Assembly (NCBI GenBank): GCA_016281535.1
Contig: JAEEIT010000102.1
Coordinates: forward strand, 1 to 46,223
Origin: Clostridia bacterium
GTDB taxonomy: Bacteria; Bacillota; Clostridia; Saccharofermentanales; Saccharofermentanaceae
Direction of reading: 5' to 3'
DNA: 46,223 nucleotides
The translations under genes and the position numbers were made by a program. Positions within the stretch are counted from its first letter, which is position 1, and each line of letters starts with the position of its first letter. This document shows positions 17,144-24,808 of this stretch, in pieces. The notes beneath the pieces were generated by a model that made no database searches, was not told the origin of the DNA, and worked only from the letters and a program-made list of their open reading frames with translations.

Positions 17144-17584
17144 GCGTTACTTTCCTCCGTCTAACATTTATCAAATAACACTATATATTATACAGGAAAA
17201 TTACAAAAATGCTACAAAGAATAGAAGAAAAGAGTGAGGATATTGGCGCTTTTTGCAGTGATTCTGGAAAAGAAAAGTTTTCCACACTTTTGGGAAAATT
17301 GTCAAAGAGAAAAAAGAAGAAAGGGGAGCCATCCCGCGCGGATATAAAACAAAAAGACTAAGATTTTAAAGTAATATTCTTTCTCTTATTATGGTCTGTG
17401 AAAAGAGTGTAAAACTATCTCAAACGCCTTCATATCAACATTTCTTATGTGGAAAAGATGTGATATATCATGTGAAAAAGAAAAGGAGTAATCAACTTTC
17501 ATTTTTCATTACTTTTATTCACAAAGTATCCACCTGATTTTCAATCGAAGTTTTCCACATATAAACGAAAAAGAGTGGAAAACT
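17144..17584. other. Candidate oriC between dnaA and dnaN
   Basis: This 441-base gene-free stretch is strongly AT-rich, especially around 17340-17400. Exact DnaA-box variants TTTTCCACA occur at 17278-17286 (+), 17448-17456 (-) and 17551-17559 (+); TTTTCCACT at 17574-17582 (-) and GTATCCACC at 17526-17534 are near matches. A DnaA-box cluster next to dnaA with an AT-rich unwinding candidate is the usual bacterial origin. The dnaN promoter and ribosome site are at its left end. Boxes agree with the clostridial TTWTNCACA pattern. Confidence 0.75.
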
Positions 17585-18928
17585 TTAGTTAAAAAGACGC
17601 TTCTTAATGGACTCGATCCGCGTGAAAATCACTGAAGACGAATCTTTCAGTTCTTTTTCAATTTTGTTACAAGCGTGAAGGATCGTGGTATGATCTTTGC
17701 CTCCGAAGAACTCACCGATCTTCGGATAAGTCATATTCAGCTCCGACCGGCACAGATACATGCAGATCTGTCTGGGTACGAGAATGTCCTTACTGCGTTT
17801 ATTCGATGTAATGTCGCTGACAGTGATGTTATACGCTCTGGCGACGACCTCGACGATGATATCCGGTGTGACCTGTTTCGCCTGCTTCGGGGAGATCATG
17901 TCCTTCAGGGCGACTTTCGCATCGTCCAGAGTGAAAGAATTCGCCAGGAAGCAGTAGGCAACGACGGTCTTATAGGCGCCATCGAGTTCTCGGATGTTCG
18001 ATGCGAAGTTCGAAGCGATATAGTCAACAATATCGTCAGAAAGAGTGATCTTCTCGTCCTGCATACGCTTATTCAGGATGGCGATCCTGGTTTCGTAGTC
18101 TGCGGGCTGGATATCCACGATCAGACCGGAAGAGAAGCGCGAACGCAGACGCTCTTCTAGGGAAGAGAGGCTTTGCGGCGGTTTATCGCAGGTCATCAGG
18201 ATCATCTTTCCGGATTCATAGAGTTCGTTAAAGGTATGGAAGAACTCGACCTGCATCTGTTCTTTACGCTCGAGGAACTGAATATCGTCGATCAGCAGGA
18301 AATCCGCATTTCTGTATTTCTCACGGAAATCGTCGTATTTTCCTTTCTGGATCGTGGCGATAAACTCATTGACGAAACGTTCGCAGTTCACGTAGACGAC
18401 TTTCTTATCCGGCATTCTGCTTAGGACGGCATTGCCGACAGCGTGCATCAGGTGGGTCTTGCCCAGACCGGATCCGCCGTAGAGAAAGATCGGATTATAC
18501 TGTTTCCCGCCTTCTGCCACGGAAACACAGGCCGCATGCGCGAAACGGTTTCCTGCTCCGACGATGAAAGAATCGAAGGTATAGGAAGGATTCAGCTGTG
18601 TCGCGGTGTTCTCCTTCGCAGCAGGAGCAGAAGAGGAAGTATGCTTATGGATCATCTCCAGTGTCAGAGAGGAGTCCGGAAGCTCGATTTTCACATCCAG
18701 TTCCCGTCCGATCGCCGCGCTGATGCAGTTCTTGATCAGGGGGATCATGGGGATGACCTGTTCCTGGGAAAAAGAGTCCGGTGTGGTCAGGATCAGGAGA
18801 TCATCATTGGCGAAAGTAGGTACGAGCGGCTGGATGAAGGTCTTAAACTTAATCGTAGACACTTCATCTGTAAGCAATGTCAGAGTTTGACTCCAAATAG
18901 TACCTGCATCCATTCCTGATTCACCCAC
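17585..18928 (-). CDS. dnaA: Chromosomal replication initiator DnaA
   Basis: This 447-residue AAA+ initiator binds DnaA boxes and opens oriC. An N-terminal domain (IWSQTLTLLTDEVSTIKFKT) is followed by a short linker, the core starting NPSYTFDSFIVGAGNRFAHA with Walker A GGSGLGKTHL and Walker B FLLIDDIQFL, and the C-terminal DNA-binding signature GKDHTTILHACNKI. The start is ambiguous: GTG at 18928 gives MGESGMDAG; ATG at 18913 gives MDAGTIW, which fits other DnaA starts better, but ribosome sites upstream are better placed for the GTG. Confidence 0.97.
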   Translation of the reverse strand: MGESGMDAGTIWSQTLTLLTDEVSTIKFKTFIQPLVPTFANDDLLILTTPDSFSQEQVIPMIPLIKNCISAAIGRELDVKIELPDSSLTLEMIHKHTSSSAPAAKENTATQLNPSYTFDSFIVGAGNRFAHAACVSVAEGGKQYNPIFLYGGSGLGKTHLMHAVGNAVLSRMPDKKVVYVNCERFVNEFIATIQKGKYDDFREKYRNADFLLIDDIQFLERKEQMQVEFFHTFNELYESGKMILMTCDKPPQSLSSLEERLRSRFSSGLIVDIQPADYETRIAILNKRMQDEKITLSDDIVDYIASNFASNIRELDGAYKTVVAYCFLANSFTLDDAKVALKDMISPKQAKQVTPDIIVEVVARAYNITVSDITSNKRSKDILVPRQICMYLCRSELNMTYPKIGEFFGGKDHTTILHACNKIEKELKDSSSVIFTRIESIKKRLFN

Positions 18929-18994
18929 TTCACGAAAATTCCTGCTCCTTATTGAGATCGATAAGGCCCCCGGCAGGAAATGAAAAGTAGAATA

Positions 18995-19037
18995 ATCATA
19001 TCAGAAATTCCCACTTTCTGAAAGTATCTGATATAAT
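18995..19037. promoter_or_regulatory. Divergent dnaA / sortase promoters around an inverted repeat
   Basis: On plus, TGA-TATAAT (-10 at 19032-19037) is an extended -10 for the sortase gene. On minus, TGA-TATGAT (-10 at 18995-19000) could serve dnaA, with a weak TTCAGA 16 bases upstream. Between them TCAGAAA (19001-19007) and TTTCTGA (19015-19021) form a perfect inverted repeat that could bind a shared regulator. No DnaA box is obvious here. Confidence 0.5.
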
Positions 19038-19069
19038 AAATCGCAAAGAAAATCTTTATCGAGGAAAAT

Positions 19070-19783
19070 ATGTTTAGAAAAAGAAACGGTGACATCAACT
19101 GGAGAAACATTATCCTTCTCGGCATCGCCCTGATCTGCCTGATCGTGGGTGTCGTCCTTCTGTTGATCGATCCAATCAAGAATATGAAACGCCAGAAGAT
19201 CACGGATGACATGATGGAGAGTATCATCAACCAGAGTCAGGCGACCTTCGTGGTGAAGTCTTCTGGTAACGAAGTCAGCGGCGAGGAATTCGAATACTAC
19301 TACGGTGACGAAGAAGCATCCGGAAGTTCTGTAGACTATGACTCCATGATCGCCGAGCTTCCTGAAGAGGTCGTACTGACCGCACTCGGCAGTATAAAGA
19401 TTGCTTCTGTTGATATCGATATCCCGCTGTGGGATGATGCGACGATCGTTTCGCTTCGATACGGAGCAGGCAGACTGGCCGGTACGGCAGATCCGGGTCA
19501 GATCGGGAATATGACTGTCCTCGGACACCGTATGCGTGCGGAGGGCAAGCTCTTCAACCGTCTGGGCGAAGTGAAGATCGGCGATACCATCGAGATCACC
19601 TGCATCGACGGAAATAAGTACATCTACGTGGTCGATACGATCCATGAAGCTGTGCTTCCTGAGGATCTGGACGATTATATCGACATCGACGACGGTACAG
19701 GTAAGCAGATCACGCTGGTGACCTGTACACCGACAGGTGTGGCGACACATCGTCTCCTGATCGTCGGACATGTTCTGGAGTGA
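19070..19783 (+). CDS. Sortase (class C/D-like transpeptidase)
   Basis: The product has 237 residues: a membrane anchor (residues 14-33), a Thr/Ser/Glu-rich spacer, then a sortase domain from about residue 100. The catalytic triad is visible: His153 in VLGHRM, Cys219 in ITLVTCTP and Arg228 in THRLLIVG. The TCTPxGxxTHRLLIVG ending resembles pilin-polymerising class C enzymes, although no pilin or LPXTG substrate gene is next to it; class D is the alternative. Sortases join surface proteins to cell-wall precursors or to each other. It is followed at once by murT-gatD, which modify lipid II, the acceptor of wall-anchoring sortases. The AGGA ribosome site and extended -10 support the ATG. Confidence 0.9.
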   Translation: MFRKRNGDINWRNIILLGIALICLIVGVVLLLIDPIKNMKRQKITDDMMESIINQSQATFVVKSSGNEVSGEEFEYYYGDEEASGSSVDYDSMIAELPEEVVLTALGSIKIASVDIDIPLWDDATIVSLRYGAGRLAGTADPGQIGNMTVLGHRMRAEGKLFNRLGEVKIGDTIEITCIDGNKYIYVVDTIHEAVLPEDLDDYIDIDDGTGKQITLVTCTPTGVATHRLLIVGHVLE

Positions 19784-19797
19784 CGCGGGGAAGTAAG

Positions 19798-21300
19798 ATG
19801 GGTGCTCTTTCATTCCATGTAGCTGTGTTTGCCGCAAAGTGCACGAAACTGGGACTTCGTGTCCTGGGCCGTGGCGCGACGACACTTCCCGGTAAGGTCG
19901 CAGCCAAGATCGATCCCGATATCCTGAAGCGTCTGTGTGACGGGCAGGACTGTGTGACGATCACGGGCACGAACGGAAAGACGACCACCACCCACATGAT
20001 CACCGATATCTTCAGAAACTGCGGCTATACCGTTATTACGAACGTTTCCGGTGCGAATCTTCTGTCCGGTGTGGCGACTTCCATGATTTTCGGCATGAAG
20101 GACATGAAGAAGGCGAAGAAGGAAGGAAAGAAGGTCATCTGTGTTCTCGAGACCGATGAGGCGGCCTACGGGAAGATCGCCTGCCAGATCCGTCCGAAGG
20201 TCTCCGTGGTAACGAACCTGTTCCGGGATCAGCTGGACCGTTTCGGTGAACTGGCCCATACCCGCGATCTCATTGCGAAAGGACTGGACTCCTGTGATGC
20301 GGATATTCTCCTGAACAGCGATGACTCTCTCGTATCCGAGCTCTATAAGGGCAGGGAAGGAAGGACTTGTTTCTACGGACTTTCCGAAGAGTCCATGCAC
20401 TATAACAATGTGACATACCCGAACCGTTCCGGTGTTCTTCCGGCATCTTCGGATGCGGAATACTGCACGGGCTGTAAGACGAAATACACATACACCGCCC
20501 GATCCTTCGGGCACCTCGGTGCTTTTGCCTGCGAAAAATGCGGCAAGAAAAGGATGCCGCCCCGTTTCTTCGTGAAATATGACCTGGCGAAGAATCCGTC
20601 CGATGAGGGATATGAGCTCTCGCTCCTGGATGCAGGAGAGGGAAGAACAGAGAAGTCCTCCGGCAGTTCTTCTTCCGGAGAAACTGCAGCACTGCTCGAG
20701 AAGCGCGTCAAGCTCCCGATCCCGGGCATGCATAACTTCTATAACTCCATCTCCGCCGTGGCCGCATGTGTGCGTATGGGCGAGAAGATCGGTGACCCGG
20801 AAGGACTGTCCTTCGCAAGATGCGCGAGCGCCCTCGAACATGTCGAGGCGGCATTCGGCCGTATGGAGAAGATCGCGATCGGTGATAAGAAGATCTGCGT
20901 ACTTCTGGTGAAGAACCCCGTCGGACTCGACCGTGCACTGTCATTCGTCGCCGGGGCGTCGGATGCGGACGGGATCTATATGCTTCTTAACAGTAATATC
21001 GCAGACGGCAAGGATGTCTCCTGGATCTGGGACGTGGACTTCGAGTCGAAGGAATTCCCGGAGAAGGTCTATGTTTCCGGTGACCGCTATGGTGACATGA
21101 TGCTCCGTATCCTCTATAGCGGAGTCGAGCGGGAGAGGATCATTGCCAGGCCGATGGAGGAATGTGCGGATCTTCTCGATCAGGCGATCTCGGATTCGAC
21201 AACGGGCAAATGCCTTTACATCCTTCCGAACTATACCTCGATGCTGGCGCTGCGTTCGATCCTGGTGAAGCGCTATCACCTGAAGGATTTCTGGAAGTGA
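19798..21300 (+). CDS. murT: Lipid II isoglutaminyl synthase subunit MurT
   Basis: The product has 500 residues from ATG 19798; a GTG start at 19780 overlapping the sortase stop would add six. It is a Mur-ligase-like protein: TITGTNGKTTTTHMI (P-loop), ETDEAAYGKI, the C-terminal DUF1727 region, and an inserted zinc ribbon (CTGCKTKYTY ... CEKCGKK) typical of MurT. With GatD it amidates the D-Glu of the lipid II stem peptide to D-isoglutamine, activating the carboxyl group with ATP while GatD supplies ammonia. gatD follows after 13 bases; the pair is essential in several Gram-positives. Confidence 0.93.
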   Translation: MGALSFHVAVFAAKCTKLGLRVLGRGATTLPGKVAAKIDPDILKRLCDGQDCVTITGTNGKTTTTHMITDIFRNCGYTVITNVSGANLLSGVATSMIFGMKDMKKAKKEGKKVICVLETDEAAYGKIACQIRPKVSVVTNLFRDQLDRFGELAHTRDLIAKGLDSCDADILLNSDDSLVSELYKGREGRTCFYGLSEESMHYNNVTYPNRSGVLPASSDAEYCTGCKTKYTYTARSFGHLGAFACEKCGKKRMPPRFFVKYDLAKNPSDEGYELSLLDAGEGRTEKSSGSSSSGETAALLEKRVKLPIPGMHNFYNSISAVAACVRMGEKIGDPEGLSFARCASALEHVEAAFGRMEKIAIGDKKICVLLVKNPVGLDRALSFVAGASDADGIYMLLNSNIADGKDVSWIWDVDFESKEFPEKVYVSGDRYGDMMLRILYSGVERERIIARPMEECADLLDQAISDSTTGKCLYILPNYTSMLALRSILVKRYHLKDFWK

Positions 21301-21313
21301 CGGGAGGAAAAGC

Positions 21314-22084
21314 ATGGAAATAGAACTTCGAATCTGTCATATGTATCCGGACCTTCTGAATCTCTACGGGGATCGGGGAAATGTTCTGAGCCTCATCCGC
21401 CGTGCGCAGCTTCGCGGGATAAAGGTGAAACTGGTGCCTGTTTCGATCGGTGATGATTTCGATGAGAAAGACTTCGATATCGTCTTCCTCGGCGGAGGAC
21501 AGGACGCAGAGCAGAACGTGATCCGAAGAGATTTCGTCGAGGAGAAAGGACCGAAGGTAAAGTCAGCTATCGAGAACGGCATGGTTTTCCTCTGTATCTG
21601 CGGAGGATACCAGATGCTCGGCAAATACTATCAGGAACATGACGGGACGCGTATCGAGTGTCTCGGTGCCATTGACGTATATACCGTCGGTGAGGATGTC
21701 CGCTATATCCAGGACACGGTCTACGAAGCGGATTTCCTGAAGATCCCCGGTCAGAAAGACAGTGCGATCCTCTACGGGTTCGAGAACCACAGTGGCCGGA
21801 CCTATCTGGGACCGTCCGTGAAGCCGATGGCGAAGGTCATCGAGGGTGCGGGAAATAACGGAAAAGACGGCTATGAGGGTGCGGTATATAACAATGTTTA
21901 CTGTACGTATTCCCACGGAAGCTTCCTTCCGAAGAATCCGCGCATGACGGATCACCTTCTGTCCCTGGCGCTGAAGCGCCGGTATGGAGAAGATTATGAG
22001 CTGCCGCCTCTTGATACGGAAGGGGAAGACTTCGCGAGATCTGCGCTCCTTAAGTATAAAGAAAAGGGAAATACCGCTCCTTGA
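21314..22084 (+). CDS. gatD: Lipid II isoglutaminyl synthase glutaminase subunit GatD
   Basis: This 256-residue class-I-like glutamine amidotransferase begins ELRICHMYPDLLNLYGDRGN, the characteristic GatD start, with FLGGGQDAEQNV and the nucleophile Cys in FLCICGGYQMLGKYY (about residue 97), and the His of TYSHGSFLPKNP near the end. It releases ammonia from glutamine for MurT. GGGAGGAAAAGC before the ATG is the ribosome site. A terminator overlaps its last codons. Confidence 0.93.
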   Translation: MEIELRICHMYPDLLNLYGDRGNVLSLIRRAQLRGIKVKLVPVSIGDDFDEKDFDIVFLGGGQDAEQNVIRRDFVEEKGPKVKSAIENGMVFLCICGGYQMLGKYYQEHDGTRIECLGAIDVYTVGEDVRYIQDTVYEADFLKIPGQKDSAILYGFENHSGRTYLGPSVKPMAKVIEGAGNNGKDGYEGAVYNNVYCTYSHGSFLPKNPRMTDHLLSLALKRRYGEDYELPPLDTEGEDFARSALLKYKEKGNTAP

Positions 22085-22096
22085 GGCATTTCCCTT
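22064..22096 (+). terminator. Hairpin at the end of gatD
   Basis: Arms AAGGGAAAT (22064-22072) and ATTTCCCTT (22088-22096) are perfectly complementary; the stop codon of gatD lies in the loop. There is no T run directly after it, so it may work with the next hairpin. Confidence 0.45.
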
Positions 22097-22120
22097 CGTT
22101 GATCCGATTCTTTCAGTATA

Positions 22121-22152
22121 AGCGCGGCTCTGGTGGCTGCGCTATATTTTTA
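22121..22152 (+). terminator. Terminator of the sortase-murT-gatD operon
   Basis: Arms AGCGCGGC (22121-22128) and GCTGCGCT (22136-22143) pair with one G-U, followed by ATATTTTTA. It lies between the convergent gatD and diguanylate cyclase genes. Confidence 0.65.
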
Positions 22153-23103
22153 TGTGGCGCGGTCACGCCCGAGATTCTTCGATGTGTAGAGACGTTCGTC
22201 AGCAGTATGGATCAGATCCGCTACGTCCTTACAGTCCCTGTAGCAGGAGATACCCATACTGGCCGTGAGGCGGATCGCATCGGAAGTCTCATCGAGCACG
22301 ATCGGTGACGAAGAGAGCGCGGAGCGGACACGCTCGGCCTTGACTTTCGCACCCTTTAGAGGAGTATCCGGCAGAAGCATCATGAACTCATCTCCGCCGA
22401 TACGGAAGACCATATCGGATTTTCTGCACTGGGAGGTGAGGATACCGGCCACGAGACGGAGAACATCGTCCCCCTTGTTATGGCCATAATCGTCGTTGAT
22501 CTTCTTGAAGAAATCGATATCCAGAGAGATCAGGCAGAAGGTATTCTTCGGATCGTCATCCTTCTTGCCGCTGCTTCTTCTATCGTACTGGGATGCCGTC
22601 TTCTCGATCATCTCGTAGAAGTATCTTCTATTGAAGAGACCCGTCAGGTCATCGACCTGCGACAGTCTCCGAAGCTTCTCATTCGTACGGCTCAGCTCTT
22701 CTTCCACGATCTTAAGCGCGGTGATGTTTCTGCTGATGCCCCATGTTCCGATCACCTCGTCCTTCTCGTTCAGGAGAGGGTATTTCGACGCGGAGTACCA
22801 CACGACGGAGCCGTCCGGTTTCTCGAGACGCTCGGTATTCGAGATAAGAGGCGTCCGGGAGTCCATGATCTCCAGTTCTTCTTTACGGGCACGGGCGGCG
22901 AAGTCCTTCGGGAAGAAATCGGCATCGGTCTTGCCGACCATCTCGCGCGGATCGGAAATGCCGAACTGGGCGGCATGCGAGCGGGTATTCCAGATAAACC
23001 GGGAATGCACATCTTTGAAATAAACGGTGTCGTTTGAATATGTACGGATGATATCCAGGATCTTCTCATTTGAGAAAAACGGATCCGTTTTCTTCTTTGC
23101 CAT
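22150..23103 (-). CDS. PAS-GGDEF diguanylate cyclase
   Basis: This 317-residue protein is predicted to be cytoplasmic. Residues ~13-135 form a PAS domain with a PAC-like end (PDGSVVWYSASKYPLLNEKD, GTWGISRNIT), and residues ~150-315 a GGDEF domain starting DDLTGLFNRRYF. The active-site motif is intact (FRIGGDEF), and an RxxD inhibitory site (RKSD) lies five residues before it, so it should make cyclic-di-GMP from GTP and be inhibited by the product. The PAS domain probably senses a small ligand or redox state. AGAAAGGGGAAG precedes the ATG. It stands alone on the minus strand between two plus-strand units. Confidence 0.92.
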   Translation of the reverse strand: MAKKKTDPFFSNEKILDIIRTYSNDTVYFKDVHSRFIWNTRSHAAQFGISDPREMVGKTDADFFPKDFAARARKEELEIMDSRTPLISNTERLEKPDGSVVWYSASKYPLLNEKDEVIGTWGISRNITALKIVEEELSRTNEKLRRLSQVDDLTGLFNRRYFYEMIEKTASQYDRRSSGKKDDDPKNTFCLISLDIDFFKKINDDYGHNKGDDVLRLVAGILTSQCRKSDMVFRIGGDEFMMLLPDTPLKGAKVKAERVRSALSSSPIVLDETSDAIRLTASMGISCYRDCKDVADLIHTADERLYTSKNLGRDRAT

Positions 23104-23163
23104 GTATGCTTCCCCTTTCTGCCTCTTTTTCCGTGATCTTACCTATTATCTCAAAAAATCATC

Positions 23164-23209
23164 AAAAAGGAAATAGACAAAAGCATTTCCTTTTTGTTTC
23201 TGCTATACT
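23164..23209 (+). promoter_or_regulatory. Promoter with upstream hairpin for the LeuA-like gene
   Basis: TGC-TATACT (23201-23209) is an extended -10. A perfect 11-bp inverted repeat, AAAAAGGAAAT (23164-23174) and ATTTCCTTTTT (23185-23195), occupies the -35 region, where it could be an operator. It is less likely a terminator, since no gene on either strand ends here. Confidence 0.45.
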
Positions 23210-23251
23210 GTGTCTAGTATTTCGATTACATTTCGCAGACAGGTGATAGAT

Positions 23252-24784
23252 ATGAAACTGGAAATCATGGACACCACCCTCCGTGACGGAGAACAGACTC
23301 CGGGAGTATCTTTTACTCCGGGTGAGAAATTAAGCATAGCCAAGATCCTTCTCGATGAGGTCAAGGTCGACCGGATCGAGGTCACCTCTGCGCGTATTTC
23401 CGACGGCGATTTCGAGGCGCTCCAGAAGATCACGGAGTGGGCGAAGGGGAAGGGCTATCTGGAGAAGATAGAGGTCCTGGCTTTCGTCGATCGTGGACAT
23501 TCTCTTTCCTGGATCGAGAATGCTGGCGGACGTGTCGTGAACCTCCTTTGCAAAAGCTCTCTCCACCATCTTACCGCGCAGCTTCGGAAGACGCCGGAAC
23601 AGCATGTCGGGGAGATCCGCCGCGCGATCGACGATGCGGTCTACCGCGACATGAAGGTCAATATCTATCTCGAAGACTGGAGCAATGGTGTCCAGAATGA
23701 TTTCGAATATGTGAAATACCTGATCTCGGAACTCTCGGTCCTTCCGGTGGAGAGGATCATGCTGGCCGATACGCTCGGTGTACTGACACCGGACAGCACC
23801 TATGAATACGTGAAGAAGATGTGCTCTCTTTTCCCGGATGTGCACTTCGATTTCCATGCCCATAACGACTACGACATGTCTGTCGGGAACACCATCATGG
23901 CGGTTAAAGCCGGCGCGAAGGGTGTCCATGTGACGGTCAACGGTCTCGGCGAACGGGCCGGCAACGCCCCGCTTGCGTCTATCGTAGGCGCCGTTTCAGA
24001 CTTCTGCGAGAATAGATCGATCGGCGTCGATGAAACGGCACTGGAGCATGTCAGCAAGATGGTCGAATCTTTCTCGGGTATGCGTATCCCGAAGAACCAG
24101 CCGATCACGGGAGCAGCAGTATTTACGCAGACGGCCGGTGTCCATGCGGACGGCGACACGAAAGATTCCCTGTACTGTAATAAGCTGGCACCGGAGCGCT
24201 TCGGAAGATCCCGCCAGTATGCGCTCGGCAAGGCCAGCGGGCGCGCGAGCATCGCGAAGAATCTCGAAGAATTCGGTCTGGACCTGGATGCGGAATCGCT
24301 CGAGAAGGTGACGGCGCGCATCGTGGAAATGGGAGATAACAAAGAGAGCGTCATGACAGACGAGCTCCCGTATATCGTGGCCGACGTGCTCGGTAAGGGA
24401 AACGGTGAATCCCACGTGAAGATCCTGAACTACTATGTCTGTCACGCCAGAGACCTGAATCCTGTGGCGACGATGCGTATCCAGATCGACGATAATGTGC
24501 ACGAAGCCAGCGCTTCCGGTGAAGGTCAGTTCGACGCATTCATGAGAGCGCTGCAGAAAGTCTACCAGCAGTTCGGAAGGACACTTCCTTTCTTCGCAGA
24601 CTATACCGTCACGATCCCGCCGGGAGGCCGTACGAATGCATTCGTCGAGAGTGTCATCACCTGGCGTGACGGGGATCATGAGTTTAAGACGAGAGGTCTC
24701 GACCGTGACCAGGTCGCAGCAGCAATCAAGGCAACGGCGAAGATGCTCAACATCATTTACGAGCAGGAGCAGCTTACAGAATAA
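23252..24784 (+). CDS. 2-isopropylmalate / citramalate synthase family enzyme
   Basis: The product has 510 residues. ATG 23252 is favoured by AGGTGA upstream; an in-frame start 14 codons earlier lacks a site. The catalytic TIM barrel shows EIMDTTLRDGEQTPG at the N-terminus, FDFHAHNDYDM (metal-binding HxH), HVTVNGLGERAGNAPL, and a C-terminal LeuA-type regulatory domain (IDDNVHEASASGEGQFDAF). The family condenses acetyl-CoA with a 2-oxo acid: oxoisovalerate for LeuA, pyruvate for citramalate synthase, 2-oxoglutarate for homocitrate synthase. I cannot decide the substrate. The 'GEQTPGVSF' subgroup differs from classical LeuA, and no leuBCD genes are next to it. It converges on the 24809 lipoprotein gene. 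Confidence 0.88.
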   Translation: MKLEIMDTTLRDGEQTPGVSFTPGEKLSIAKILLDEVKVDRIEVTSARISDGDFEALQKITEWAKGKGYLEKIEVLAFVDRGHSLSWIENAGGRVVNLLCKSSLHHLTAQLRKTPEQHVGEIRRAIDDAVYRDMKVNIYLEDWSNGVQNDFEYVKYLISELSVLPVERIMLADTLGVLTPDSTYEYVKKMCSLFPDVHFDFHAHNDYDMSVGNTIMAVKAGAKGVHVTVNGLGERAGNAPLASIVGAVSDFCENRSIGVDETALEHVSKMVESFSGMRIPKNQPITGAAVFTQTAGVHADGDTKDSLYCNKLAPERFGRSRQYALGKASGRASIAKNLEEFGLDLDAESLEKVTARIVEMGDNKESVMTDELPYIVADVLGKGNGESHVKILNYYVCHARDLNPVATMRIQIDDNVHEASASGEGQFDAFMRALQKVYQQFGRTLPFFADYTVTIPPGGRTNAFVESVITWRDGDHEFKTRGLDRDQVAAAIKATAKMLNIIYEQEQLTE

Positions 24785-24808
24785 TAATATTCTGTAGCGG
24801 ATCCTTCC

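Noticed and set aside
19001-19885. 294-residue minus-strand open frame across the dnaA-sortase gap
   Set aside because: Mostly opposite the sortase domain, with no ribosome site at its start and no known motif.
19810-20841. 343-residue minus-strand open frame
   Set aside because: Antisense of murT, which has P-loop, zinc ribbon and DUF1727 motifs.
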